This document shows positions 21,187-29,756 of a DNA stretch of 49,975 nucleotides, piece by piece; the stretch's first letter is position 1, and every line of letters starts with the position of its first letter. Where the stretch lies: assembly GCF_022012475.1 (NCBI RefSeq), contig NZ_JAKLWS010000032.1:1-49975 (forward strand), given 5' to 3'. The position numbers were made by a program, and so were the translations under genes. The notes under the pieces are model-generated. The model had not been told where the DNA came from, did not search any database, and saw only the letters and a list, made by a program, of their open reading frames with translations. The DNA comes from Rhodohalobacter sulfatireducens (GTDB lineage: Bacteria; Bacteroidota; Rhodothermia; Balneolales; Balneolaceae).

Positions 21187-22470
21187 TCAAGATGTAGGCT
21201 GAATATGTGATCCGGCTCCTTTCCAAACTCCTTTTTCAAAAACAAGTTCAAAAATTTCGATATCATCATTAGTTGTTAAGCTGACTTCTCCATTAATCTG
21301 CTTAACCAAAGCATGCATAATTCGTGCGTCAAGAGATTGTGAATCGTTTATATCAGCCTGTCCATTTGCCGGTTTACCGTTGTTTTCCACTGAGAGTTTT
21401 ACTCGGCCGTTTTCTGCCGTTAACTGAATGTTTATAAACGAATTTTCAATATCGGTAAACTCCCTTGTATATGCGTGGATAAGTATTTCATTACAAATCA
21501 ATCCAACAGGAATCGCTTGGTTGATGTTTAACTCTATATCTCTATTTGTTTTACGATACTCGATTTCGGTTTCGCTCATGTCGAAAACATGTTTTAAATA
21601 ATTGTACTGTTCATTCAGAAACCACTTAAAATCGATATTTGGCTCTTTCTCAACTCCTTTGAAGTTGTCATAGATTAGTGAGAGCGATTTAAGGCGGGTT
21701 TTATAGTGATAAAGAACCTCGTTTAGATAATTAGAATCAGAATTCATTAATTGCAGTTCAAGGAGCGCTGACATAAGGGCGATATTATTTTTTACGCGGT
21801 GGTGAACCTCTGCAAGAAGAATCTCTTTTTCCTCGAGGGTCTGTCGTAATCTTGCCTGATCTTTTTTCTGCCGGCTGATATCCTCAATGATTGCAATCAG
21901 GTACTTCACGTCTCCATCTTTATCTCGAACAGATCCCTTTGTTAGTTGAATATCTATGAACGATCCATCTTTTCTTTTGTACCTCTTCTCGTCTTTATAG
22001 CTTGAAATCACACCATGAATAATATCCTGGTCAAGTTGGCGCCCTCGTTGGAGGTCTTCAGGGTGAATAAAATCATCGAAGTTTAGTTGGAGTAGTTCAT
22101 CTTTTTTATAGCCCAGAATGTTGCAGAGGGTTTGGTTTACTAACATCCATTTTTCATCGGGCTTGTGATGAGCAATACCGACAGGTGCTTTCTGGAAAGT
22201 AGCCTCAAATTTATCTTTCTCTTTACGAGTATCATCGAATAAATTTTTGACTAAAACATTACTTTGATACACCAGGAAATAGATCAGTATACTGCTGGCA
22301 AGGACATAAAACCAACCTTTAAATGATTGGATCTGGGTGATAGTGTCGCTATCATCAAACATAGCGAGAACAGCCTGATCTGAGTATTGGATCCACAAAG
22401 CTCCAACTATTAAATAGATGAATGCAATGATAAATGGACTGCTCTTGATGATTGTTTTAAGTTTATCCAT
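21187..22470 (-). CDS. PAS/HisKA_2 histidine kinase with degenerate ATPase domain
   Basis: This 427-residue protein has two membrane segments (about 12-29 and 52-68), a PAS domain (about 85-195), then a HisKA_2 dimerisation domain with EVHHRVKNN and phospho-acceptor H224. The ATPase domain departs from the family: the N-box reads NEILIHAYTREF, with His at the second Asn position (332), and the G1 box reads VENNGKP instead of DxGxG. It may be a weak or inactive kinase, or phosphorylated in trans. No response regulator is adjacent, as is common for HisKA_2 proteins. Confidence 0.85.
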   Translation of the reverse strand: MDKLKTIIKSSPFIIAFIYLIVGALWIQYSDQAVLAMFDDSDTITQIQSFKGWFYVLASSILIYFLVYQSNVLVKNLFDDTRKEKDKFEATFQKAPVGIAHHKPDEKWMLVNQTLCNILGYKKDELLQLNFDDFIHPEDLQRGRQLDQDIIHGVISSYKDEKRYKRKDGSFIDIQLTKGSVRDKDGDVKYLIAIIEDISRQKKDQARLRQTLEEKEILLAEVHHRVKNNIALMSALLELQLMNSDSNYLNEVLYHYKTRLKSLSLIYDNFKGVEKEPNIDFKWFLNEQYNYLKHVFDMSETEIEYRKTNRDIELNINQAIPVGLICNEILIHAYTREFTDIENSFINIQLTAENGRVKLSVENNGKPANGQADINDSQSLDARIMHALVKQINGEVSLTTNDDIEIFELVFEKGVWKGAGSHIQPTS

Positions 22471-22602
22471 ACGTAGTCTTTTTTGTAGGATTCAATTAAA
22501 TCACGGAATTTTATGAATCAATTCAAAACGAAGAGCAAAATTGTGTTCTTGATTAGAATAGAAAGCTTTTAATTAATTTTTGAGTCTAAAAAATCCTAAA
22601 AT

Positions 22603-23517
22603 ATGAAACCAATTCTATCACTTTTAATTTTTTTTCTGTTAAACTTTACAGTAGTGATTACAAGCGACGATCCGTTTATTGATAATGAATCAGAGGTCTT
22701 CCAGGATTCCCCAGATACTATTCGGGTAATGACATTTAACCTCCGATTGGATACACCGAGTGATGGTTCAAACGCATGGCCGCACCGGAAGGAGATGGTG
22801 GCTCAAACAATGCGATTTCACAGTGCTGATTTTGTAGGAATACAGGAGGGACTGCCACATCAGTTGGAACAATTGGATGAAATGCTCCCGTACTTTGATC
22901 GGATTGGAGTCGGACGAAATACAGAAGATGATCCTGGGGAGTATTCGGCAATCTACTACAAAAAAGATCGGTTTGAGTTGATCGACAAAAACACTTTTTG
23001 GCTTTCGGAAACTCCTGACGAAGTTGCAAGCGTGGGGTGGGATGCGGCTCTCCCCAGAATTGTAACGTGGGGGGAATTCAGGGACTTACATTCAGGGGAA
23101 ACCTTTTTTGTGTTCAACACTCATTTCGATCACATCGGCGAAACAGCTCGCGAAGAAAGTGCATCGCTGATTTTGGAAAAAATTGATGAGTTAGCGAGTA
23201 ATTTTCCCGTAGTTGTTATGGGTGACTTCAATACAACCGAGGAGGATCCGCCATACAAAGTGCTAACCGGTGAGATAGGAGAGCATGAAAATGTATTGGA
23301 TGATGGATTTTACGCTTCCGAATTTGGTCATCACGGGCCCACATCTACCTGGAATGGATTTGAGGAGATAATTCCAGGCAGAAGAATTGATTTTATATTC
23401 ACAAATTCCGGGTTTGATGTGATTCAACACGCAATATTAGCTGATCAATATGAAGGCGGGCGGTTTCCATCTGATCACATGCCGGTTGTGGCTGATGTTA
23501 AATTTGAAAAGGAATAG
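22603..23517 (+). CDS. Secreted endonuclease/exonuclease/phosphatase-family protein
   Basis: This 304-residue protein has an N-terminal signal peptide (residues 1-20, LSLLIFFLLNFTVVIT). The EEP fold is complete: N46 (MTFNLRL), E82 (IQEGL), H174 (NTHFDH), D208 and N210 (MGDFNT), D263 and D291-H292 (PSDHMP). This branch (COG3568-like) contains metal-dependent phosphodiesterases and phosphatases. Substrate unknown; a periplasmic or outside location is expected. It converges with galE across a repeat-filled gap. Confidence 0.88.
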   Translation: MKPILSLLIFFLLNFTVVITSDDPFIDNESEVFQDSPDTIRVMTFNLRLDTPSDGSNAWPHRKEMVAQTMRFHSADFVGIQEGLPHQLEQLDEMLPYFDRIGVGRNTEDDPGEYSAIYYKKDRFELIDKNTFWLSETPDEVASVGWDAALPRIVTWGEFRDLHSGETFFVFNTHFDHIGETAREESASLILEKIDELASNFPVVVMGDFNTTEEDPPYKVLTGEIGEHENVLDDGFYASEFGHHGPTSTWNGFEEIIPGRRIDFIFTNSGFDVIQHAILADQYEGGRFPSDHMPVVADVKFEKE

Positions 23518-23531
23518 ATAAATTTAAAAAG

Positions 23532-23555
23532 GGCACAAGCGGGGACGCTTGCGCC
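23532..23555. repeat. Hairpin repeat after the EEP gene
   Basis: AAGCG (23537-23541) and CGCTT (23546-23550) enclose GGGA, flanked by GGC/GCC, giving a strong hairpin 15 bp after the stop at 23517. Stems of this type are dispersed repeats in Bacteroidota genomes; it could terminate transcription. Confidence 0.55.
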
Positions 23556-23598
23556 ATCACCAATCAGTAAATATTTTAACCTCAAGATCGAAATATGA

Positions 23599-23633
23599 GC
23601 GTCCTTGGCCAACGAAGCTTTAGCTTAGTTGAC
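23599..23633. repeat. Dispersed palindromic repeat, copy 1
   Basis: Starts GCGTCCTTGG and ends TAGTTGAC, with GCCAAC near one end and GTTGAC at the other. Closely matches 49771-49807 at the other side of the window, apart from the loop. Both copies lie in gaps at the ends of gene units. Confidence 0.7.
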
Positions 23634-23690
23634 TCGCTCTTTCTTTGCTTCAATACTTAATTCTATGAAATGTGCCCGATCACGTAGATT

Positions 23691-24701
23691 TCAGTAACCA
23701 TTGGGGTTTTTCTGTTGCCAGTTCCAGGCATCGCGGCACATCTCCTCCAGGCCTCGTTCAGTTGTCCAGCCAAGTTCTTTTTCCGCTTTGGAAGGATCGG
23801 CAAAACAAGATGCTGCGTCACCGGGACGTCTTGGCGCAATTTCGTAGGGCACAGACACTTCATTAATTTTCTCAAACGTTTTTACCAATTCAAGAACGGT
23901 ATATCCGCTGCCTGTACCGAGATTATAAACGACCAGCCCTGGGTTCTCTTCAAGTTTTTTGAGCGCTTTCAGATGGCCGATGGCAAGATCTACTACATGA
24001 ATATAATCGCGCTCCCCGGTTCCGTCACGTGTCGGATAATCGTTTCCAAACACGCTTAGTTTTTCTCGTTTACCGACGGCAACCTGGGTCACATACGGCA
24101 TCAGGTTATTGGGAATTCCGCTGGGATCTTCACCGATTTCTCCGCTTTCATGCGCGCCGACGGGGTTAAAATATCGAAGGAGCGCCACATTCCAGTCCGG
24201 ATTAGCGGTTTGAAGATCTTTCAAAAGATACTCGGTCGTCAACTTGGTTTGGCCGTATGGATTTACGGCGCTGAGCTCAGAGTCTTCAGTTAGTGGAGAT
24301 TGGGAGGGATCACCATAAACCGTTGCTGAGGAGCTGAATACAAAATTATTAACCCCGGCTTCCTGCATAATTTCACAGAGATTTATCGTCCCGCTGATAT
24401 TGTTTCTGTAATATCGCAGCGGTTCTTCAACCGATTCACCAACTGCCTTCAGTGCAGCAAAATGGATAACGGCATCAAATGAGTAGGCATTGAATACCTC
24501 TCTCAAATCTTTTTTATTCAAAAGATCCATCTGGTAAAAGTCGATCTTTTTCGAAGATAAGGACTCAACCCTCGAGATTGCCGTGAGTTTGCTGTTGCTT
24601 AGATTATCAATGACTACAACTTTATACCCGGCATTTAAAAGTTCCAAAGCAGTATGGCTTCCTATAAATCCCGCTCCTCCTGTTACAAGAATACTCTTCA
24701 T
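23691..24701 (-). CDS. galE: UDP-glucose 4-epimerase
   Basis: This 336-residue extended SDR converts UDP-glucose and UDP-galactose. Motifs: GGAGFIGSH (8-16), DNLSNS, a Ser-rich FSSSATVYG (122-130), Y149 and K153 (NPYGQTK). The GalE-specific LLRYFNPVGAH and RDYIHVVDLA are present. Length is normal. It is a single gene, but its product may supply galactose units to the polysaccharide locus starting at 29757 (inference). Confidence 0.95.
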   Translation of the reverse strand: MKSILVTGGAGFIGSHTALELLNAGYKVVVIDNLSNSKLTAISRVESLSSKKIDFYQMDLLNKKDLREVFNAYSFDAVIHFAALKAVGESVEEPLRYYRNNISGTINLCEIMQEAGVNNFVFSSSATVYGDPSQSPLTEDSELSAVNPYGQTKLTTEYLLKDLQTANPDWNVALLRYFNPVGAHESGEIGEDPSGIPNNLMPYVTQVAVGKREKLSVFGNDYPTRDGTGERDYIHVVDLAIGHLKALKKLEENPGLVVYNLGTGSGYTVLELVKTFEKINEVSVPYEIAPRRPGDAASCFADPSKAEKELGWTTERGLEEMCRDAWNWQQKNPNGY

Positions 24702-24786
24702 TCTTTATTTCTGATTTTTTTGATCACTGAATTCTTCGCCCAAGATAAGCCCTAAATGTGATAAGCAAAAAAGGATCTGCAGGAGA

Positions 24787-26247
24787 TTACCTGGGCATCA
24801 TGATTTTGAAGGTAGTTCCTTTATTCAGTAAGCTTTGAACTGTAATCTTTGCACCATGGAGTTCCAATATTTTTTGAGCGATTGAGAGTCCTAATCCCGC
24901 ACCCGAACTGTTTGACCGGCTTTTATCTACCTGGTAAAAGCGATCAAAAATATGAGGAATGTCCGATTCCGGAATCCCTCTGCCTGAATCACTGATCTCC
25001 AGGCTGATATCTTTCCCGTTCTGGATGGATTTGATAGTCACCGTTCCGCCTTCCGGAGTATGCTGTATAGCATTGTCAATGAGGTTCGAAAGTGCACGAT
25101 CCAGTAAGCCTATATCTGCGTAAATTTGTGCATGAGGATTTTCGGGATAGATGGTTTTAATCTGGATATTCTTCTGATCTGCAATAGGAGTGAACTGCTG
25201 TACCAGGTCCTGTACCAATTCAGCAAGAGAGATGTCTTCCAGGTTGGGTGTTACATTTTCCGCATCAAGCTTCGAGAGATCGAAAAGATCGTCGATCATT
25301 CGATTTAGTTTTTTGGTATTTGAAAGCACCGGTTCCAGGTACCTTTGTAGTTCTTCTCGAGTGATCTCATCACCTTTCATCTGGATCGTTTCAACATATC
25401 CTTGGATGGAAGAAAGCGGATTGCGCAGATCGTGTGAGACATTTGCTACGAGATCCCTGCGAAGTTTGTCGGCTTTTTTCATATCGTTCATGCTTTCGAC
25501 TACTGTATCCGCCATTCTGTTAAAGCAAAGCGAGAGATCTGTAATTTCATCATTACTTTTGATGGGAATTCTCTTATTCAGTTCACCTCGCTCAAAATCT
25601 TTTACAGTTCTTTTAATTACATCCAAACGCCTGGTAAGCATTCTAAAGATGAAAAATCCAATGGCCAATCCAATCAACAGAATAGTGCCGATAAAAATGA
25701 GAGATCCGCGAAGAATATAGCTGTCTTCAATCATATCAGCAGTTTCAGTGAACTGATTTCCCTCCAAGACCACGTAAATAAAGCAGTCTTCTTCACCCAT
25801 AATAGTTATGTTAGCCGCGCTGAAAGGCTTCAGCAGATTGGGATTCCTGGGATCCATGCCGAGAATAGGAAGAGGCTCACCGGCTATGAACTGATTGAGT
25901 GGTTTAACATCTACCATAGGGGTTTCAGGTTCCCTTCCATTGTTTTGCCCCTGGATAAAACTTTTTATCATCCCCTGACGGCTGAGCAGGTAAAAATCGA
26001 ACTGGGGATTTTCTCCACTCAGTTCCCTCAGCTTTTGGGCAATTGCCTCTTCATCAAAATTGTCGTCAACGATAGGCTGAAATTCCGGTACAAGTCTGCT
26101 CGCCAGGTCTTTATTTGTTTTCTGGATCGATTCCTGGATGATTCGTGAAGACGCCCGGATACTTGTATATGCTACAAGTGCCCCAAAGAGAATCATTATT
26201 CCCGAAAAGATGGCAATCAGTTTAAAGTAGAAACTACGCATTGTCAT
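24787..26247 (-). CDS. Sensor histidine kinase, HAMP/HisKA type
   Basis: This 486-residue inner-membrane sensor has TM1 (about 9-29), a periplasmic domain of about 150 residues, TM2 (about 182-202), HAMP (about 205-257) and HisKA with H272 (VSHDLRNPLSSIQGYVE). The ATPase boxes are all normal: NLIDNAIQH, DSGRGIP, IFDRFYQ and GAGLGLSIAQ. It overlaps its response regulator gene by 14 bp, so the two form a pair. The signal is unknown; the sensor domain shows no recognised fold. Confidence 0.93.
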   Translation of the reverse strand: MTMRSFYFKLIAIFSGIMILFGALVAYTSIRASSRIIQESIQKTNKDLASRLVPEFQPIVDDNFDEEAIAQKLRELSGENPQFDFYLLSRQGMIKSFIQGQNNGREPETPMVDVKPLNQFIAGEPLPILGMDPRNPNLLKPFSAANITIMGEEDCFIYVVLEGNQFTETADMIEDSYILRGSLIFIGTILLIGLAIGFFIFRMLTRRLDVIKRTVKDFERGELNKRIPIKSNDEITDLSLCFNRMADTVVESMNDMKKADKLRRDLVANVSHDLRNPLSSIQGYVETIQMKGDEITREELQRYLEPVLSNTKKLNRMIDDLFDLSKLDAENVTPNLEDISLAELVQDLVQQFTPIADQKNIQIKTIYPENPHAQIYADIGLLDRALSNLIDNAIQHTPEGGTVTIKSIQNGKDISLEISDSGRGIPESDIPHIFDRFYQVDKSRSNSSGAGLGLSIAQKILELHGAKITVQSLLNKGTTFKIMMPR

Positions 26248-26962
26248 CGGGGTCTTGATGCTCGGTAAACCTGTACCCGACTCCCCAAACCGTTTTTATG
26301 AAATGCTGGTTGGAGGGATCCTTCTCAATTTTACTGCGCAACCTGTTAATGTGTGAATTAACAGTATGGCTGTATCCCTCATAGCTGTAGCCCCAAACCT
26401 TATTTAAAAGTTGTTCGCGGCTGTATGCTTTACCCGGATTGGAACTGAAAAGCAATAAAAGGTCATACTCTTTGCTTGTCAGGTCAATGGTTTTACCAGA
26501 TAACGTAACTTTCCGTTTATTTGGATAGATTTTTAAATGATCATACACCAACTTTTCGGGAAGTTTTTCATCTTGATCTTGATCAACCTTAATTCGCCTG
26601 AAGATCGCTTTTACACGTGCGGTTAATTCCCGAACGCTGAAAGGTTTCGTCATATAGTCATCAGCTCCGAGTTCCAGTCCGAGAATAGTATCTACCTCCT
26701 CGGTTTTGGCTGTAAGCATCATAATTGGAACTTTTTGGTCCTCTTTTCGGATGCGTTTACAAACTTCAAACCCATCCAATTTTGGGAGCATGATATCAAG
26801 TATAACAAGGGAGGGTTCCTTTTTCTCAAAAATTTCCAGGGCTTCTAAGCCGTCTAGAGCTGTGTGTACAAGATATCCCTGATCTTCAAGATTTATTTTT
26901 ATGAGTTTAACCAGGTCACGGTCGTCTTCGACAATCAGTATAGAGTTGGATGGTTCCTGCAT
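26234..26962 (-). CDS. OmpR/PhoB-type response regulator
   Basis: This 242-residue protein has a receiver domain with acidic EDD (12-14), phospho-acceptor D56 (VILDIMLPK) and MLTAKTEE, followed by a winged-helix domain (about 140-235) with SKEYDLLLLFSSNPGKAYSR and the recognition region VNSHINRLRSKIE. It is encoded upstream of, and overlapping, the histidine kinase gene. Its targets are not visible here. Confidence 0.95.
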   Translation of the reverse strand: MQEPSNSILIVEDDRDLVKLIKINLEDQGYLVHTALDGLEALEIFEKKEPSLVILDIMLPKLDGFEVCKRIRKEDQKVPIMMLTAKTEEVDTILGLELGADDYMTKPFSVRELTARVKAIFRRIKVDQDQDEKLPEKLVYDHLKIYPNKRKVTLSGKTIDLTSKEYDLLLLFSSNPGKAYSREQLLNKVWGYSYEGYSHTVNSHINRLRSKIEKDPSNQHFIKTVWGVGYRFTEHQDPDDNA

Positions 26963-27038
26963 AGATAATGGTTCTATATTTGAGCAGGAAAAATGTCCCG
27001 TTCAGTTACTGTTTTTCATCACAGAATAGTAACATCTG

Positions 27039-27386
27039 CTACTCAAGTTGTTTTAGTTCCTTTATGAGTTGTTTACAGAATTTATTCATGCTTTCAGCCA
27101 GTTTCTTAATCTCTTGGTCAGATGCATCCTCTTCAAGCATGATTTTGGATGTTTCGTACATGGTAACTACGTCATCCAGTTTCATCATCTGGGCAACAGG
27201 TTTAATTTTGTGCCCGGCTTGACGGAGCGTTTCCATATCCCTCTGTTTCAATGATTTTGAATATTTTGTCTTAAACTCGGTAAATGATTCGATGGAGGCT
27301 GATGCAAATTCGCTCACATAATCTTCATCTCCATATAAAAGATCTACAATGACCTGTTTTTCAATAATAGGTGTTGGTATATCCAT
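27039..27386 (-). CDS. Stand-alone histidine phosphotransfer (Hpt) protein
   Basis: This 115-residue four-helix protein has the Hpt motif RQAGHKIKPVAQMM, with phospho-acceptor H59 and the usual Lys two residues on. Such proteins pass phosphate between a hybrid kinase and a response regulator. It starts 4 bp after the thioesterase stop and lies 77 bp upstream of the response regulator gene. Because the neighbouring kinase is not hybrid, its partner must be elsewhere, unless it takes phosphate from the local regulator (inference). Confidence 0.85.
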   Translation of the reverse strand: MDIPTPIIEKQVIVDLLYGDEDYVSEFASASIESFTEFKTKYSKSLKQRDMETLRQAGHKIKPVAQMMKLDDVVTMYETSKIMLEEDASDQEIKKLAESMNKFCKQLIKELKQLE

Positions 27387-27389
27387 GGG

Positions 27390-27782
27390 TTATCTGTTTA
27401 CAGGTTTTTTAATTCCATGTGGTTTAGGTCGTCCATCCTCATCGAGGTGAACAAAAACTATTTTGTCAATTCGAATGATCGGTTTTCGGGTGAATTTATG
27501 CCGTACTTCGCATTTTACAGTGATAGATGTTTTTCCAAGAGAAACGGTTTCCATACCGATCTCTATGATATCACCCAGTTTAGCTGAACTTACAAAATCA
27601 ATCTCAGACATAAACTTGGTTGCAATATTTCCCTTTCCAAGCTGACAAATAACATAGATAGCCGCTTCTTCATCAACCCAGGCCAGTACGGATCCCCCAA
27701 ATAGAGTTCCATGTGCATTCAAATCCTCTGGTTTGATGAGTTTCCTGCTGAAAAAACGCATCTTTGGAAAAGTATCTTCCAT
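27390..27782 (-). CDS. Acyl-CoA thioesterase (hotdog fold, YciA-like)
   Basis: This 130-residue protein is of the acyl-CoA hydrolase family that contains YciA. The active-site helix region reads NAHGTLFGGSVLAWVDEEAA, with the conserved Gly-rich turn and Asp; RHKFTRKP and the end follow the family. It hydrolyses acyl-CoA in the cytoplasm. It is first of the short Hpt-containing operon. Length is normal. Confidence 0.9.
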   Translation of the reverse strand: MEDTFPKMRFFSRKLIKPEDLNAHGTLFGGSVLAWVDEEAAIYVICQLGKGNIATKFMSEIDFVSSAKLGDIIEIGMETVSLGKTSITVKCEVRHKFTRKPIIRIDKIVFVHLDEDGRPKPHGIKKPVNR

Positions 27783-28026
27783 GAAAAAGCCAGATTTAAA
27801 GTTATAATTTCTAAGGATTTATGAATATTCGTGATTTTTTCAAATGATCTTTAAAGATAGGAGGATTATCTCAATTCTGACAACATAATCATTTGCAAAA
27901 AGATGAACTTCTCTGACTCTTTGTTTCTTTTTTTTAATAATGCATTAACATTTAGTTAATGAGGGATGAATATGTTCTTACCAGTAACTCCAAAGCGTAC
28001 TATCGACAATCATATAACGGCAAAAG
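27783..28026. other. AT-rich gap upstream of the thioesterase unit
   Basis: It should hold the promoter of the minus-strand thioesterase unit. ATTAAC (27944-27949) and GTTAAT (27955-27960) form an inverted repeat. A 33-codon open frame on the plus strand starts at 27971 and runs over the terminator at 28027; it shows no recognised features and is probably not a gene. Confidence 0.4.
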
Positions 28027-28053
28027 AAGCCCTCTTGACTGAGGGCTTTTTTT
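28027..28053. terminator. Intrinsic terminator, possibly bidirectional
   Basis: AAGCCCTC (28027-28034) pairs with GAGGGCTT (28041-28048) around TTGACT. A run of seven T starts inside the stem end on the plus strand, and an interrupted TTCTTTT follows on the minus strand. It lies 17 bp past the end of the lipase-like gene, so it can stop that gene's message; the better U-tract, however, faces plus-strand transcripts. Confidence 0.8.
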
Positions 28054-28069
28054 ATTTCCGGTCTTCTCT

Positions 28070-29545
28070 CTAAGACCAGGGCTTAATATCGAGGTAGAGT
28101 TTTGCCTCGAATCCTTTTTTGGATGATAGTGGAATATAAATGCCTTTATCATCGGAGAGTACATCTTTTCCAAGTTTTTCACCCCACTGTTCATCCGTTA
28201 GAATATACCGGATGTTCCAGCCATCATCTGCAATTGTAGCCCGGACGGTGAGTTTATCACGGTATAAATTCTCCTCTGGAATTCTTTCATCAAAGAAGAG
28301 AAAATTATCGATTCGGTACTCTGTAGTTCGAACCACAATGTCTATTGTAAACACGAGTGTCCGTCCATGGGTAATTTTGCTGCTGTCAAGGAAAACTGAA
28401 AATAGTATGGGGAACCTGGGTTTACTGCGGTCGAGGTTTTCCGGTCGCAGAAGTTCATCAAATGTTCGAAAAACGGCTGAACTGTGATCTATTTTCCGTT
28501 CGGTGAGTTTGTATGTAAAAGAACCGCGCGGGGCTACGGTTGACTCAAAAAAGTAGGATGCTTTAATATTTTTCCCTTCATCATATGCTTTTTGAACAGA
28601 TGGGGGGAGTGGCAGCGAAGTGGGTTCCAGAATTCCTTTTACCCTTGTATTTCCAAACAGAAACCTGACCAGATTTTGATATCCTTCCTCGGAATTCACC
28701 ATCCCAAAATGACCGCTGTGGCTATGGTGTGTATAGGCTCTTGGTGATCTGTCGACCGTTGCATTTTTAATTTTCACAAGTCCGTCGCTCATTGGGCCAA
28801 CGGCGTATTTCGATGCATTATAGTCTTTGTGATTGGTTCCTACCAGGCAGAAAAATCGAGAGGAGTCGAATTTTCCATCCAGGGTGTTTACATCCTCAGA
28901 ATTTTTATCAAGATCAAGATAGGAGGCCATCTTGTCCCGATTGAAATTGTTCATGTCCCAGATTCCAAGAAAGCCGGGTACGTTTGCTCCTCCAACCTCG
29001 ATACCGTTGTGCGGTGTTCCGTATGTGAACACTTTATCAACTAACGATTTAATATTTAGAGTACTCACGTCATCGTTCTGCAGGAGGCAGCGGCAGATCA
29101 ATCCGCCCATGGAATGAGCCACCAGGTACACTTTAAAATCATCTAAAGCCTTTTGATCCTCTCCACAGACAAGTTTCCTGGTTTTTTCAATCAATTTCCC
29201 GAGAGCTTTGGCAGCATCAATAATGGATGGAGTGTCGCCTGCCCCAATATCCTCGGATGCAACATCATAATATCGATGAATGATGATACTTTTTGCCGGA
29301 ATGGAGTCTTCAATTTCGGTTCCGTTTAAGTAGTTGTCTGCATAACCATAATCTTTCATAAGGCGCACGAGCGGGGACTCAAAAATATGCTTCTTAATTT
29401 CTCCGTCCCACTCTTGTCGAATTTTAGTGGAGCCAAGGTTAAAACCCATATATGGTGTTGCCACGGTATCTTCAATTTCAGATTGCCGCATTGCATAGCC
29501 GCGTACATAGATTATTGGATAGAAAGGTGGATTGATAGCTGGCAT
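28070..29545 (-). CDS. Lipase/esterase-like alpha/beta hydrolase
   Basis: This 491-residue protein has the nucleophile elbow VAHSMGGLICR with S145, an oxyanion region PIIYVRGYA near residue 11, and a candidate catalytic His around residue 285 in the THHSHSGHFG stretch. The remaining C-terminal part (about 320-491) is probably a separate beta-rich domain of unknown family. No clear signal peptide is seen, so it may be cytoplasmic. Related to PGAP1/LCAT-like lipases in general organisation. Substrate unknown. It is a single gene with its own terminator. Confidence 0.82.
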   Translation of the reverse strand: MPAINPPFYPIIYVRGYAMRQSEIEDTVATPYMGFNLGSTKIRQEWDGEIKKHIFESPLVRLMKDYGYADNYLNGTEIEDSIPAKSIIIHRYYDVASEDIGAGDTPSIIDAAKALGKLIEKTRKLVCGEDQKALDDFKVYLVAHSMGGLICRCLLQNDDVSTLNIKSLVDKVFTYGTPHNGIEVGGANVPGFLGIWDMNNFNRDKMASYLDLDKNSEDVNTLDGKFDSSRFFCLVGTNHKDYNASKYAVGPMSDGLVKIKNATVDRSPRAYTHHSHSGHFGMVNSEEGYQNLVRFLFGNTRVKGILEPTSLPLPPSVQKAYDEGKNIKASYFFESTVAPRGSFTYKLTERKIDHSSAVFRTFDELLRPENLDRSKPRFPILFSVFLDSSKITHGRTLVFTIDIVVRTTEYRIDNFLFFDERIPEENLYRDKLTVRATIADDGWNIRYILTDEQWGEKLGKDVLSDDKGIYIPLSSKKGFEAKLYLDIKPWS

Positions 29546-29756
29546 AATAGTCTCCCGGATTTTAAATAAAATGATTATTGATTGAATCTAAATAAATAAA
29601 TGAAAAACAATAATGATTTACTATTTTTGATCGGATAATTGATTTATTTGATTCATCAGATCTAAGACAAAACTTATATCTTGGGTTCTGGTAGAATTAT
29701 TTGGATTATTTCGCATGTAGAGAAGAGAAATATCATCTGAACTAAACAGTTACACG

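Noticed and set aside
27971-28072. 33-codon plus-strand small protein
   Set aside because: The frame passes through a terminator hairpin and has no recognisable features.
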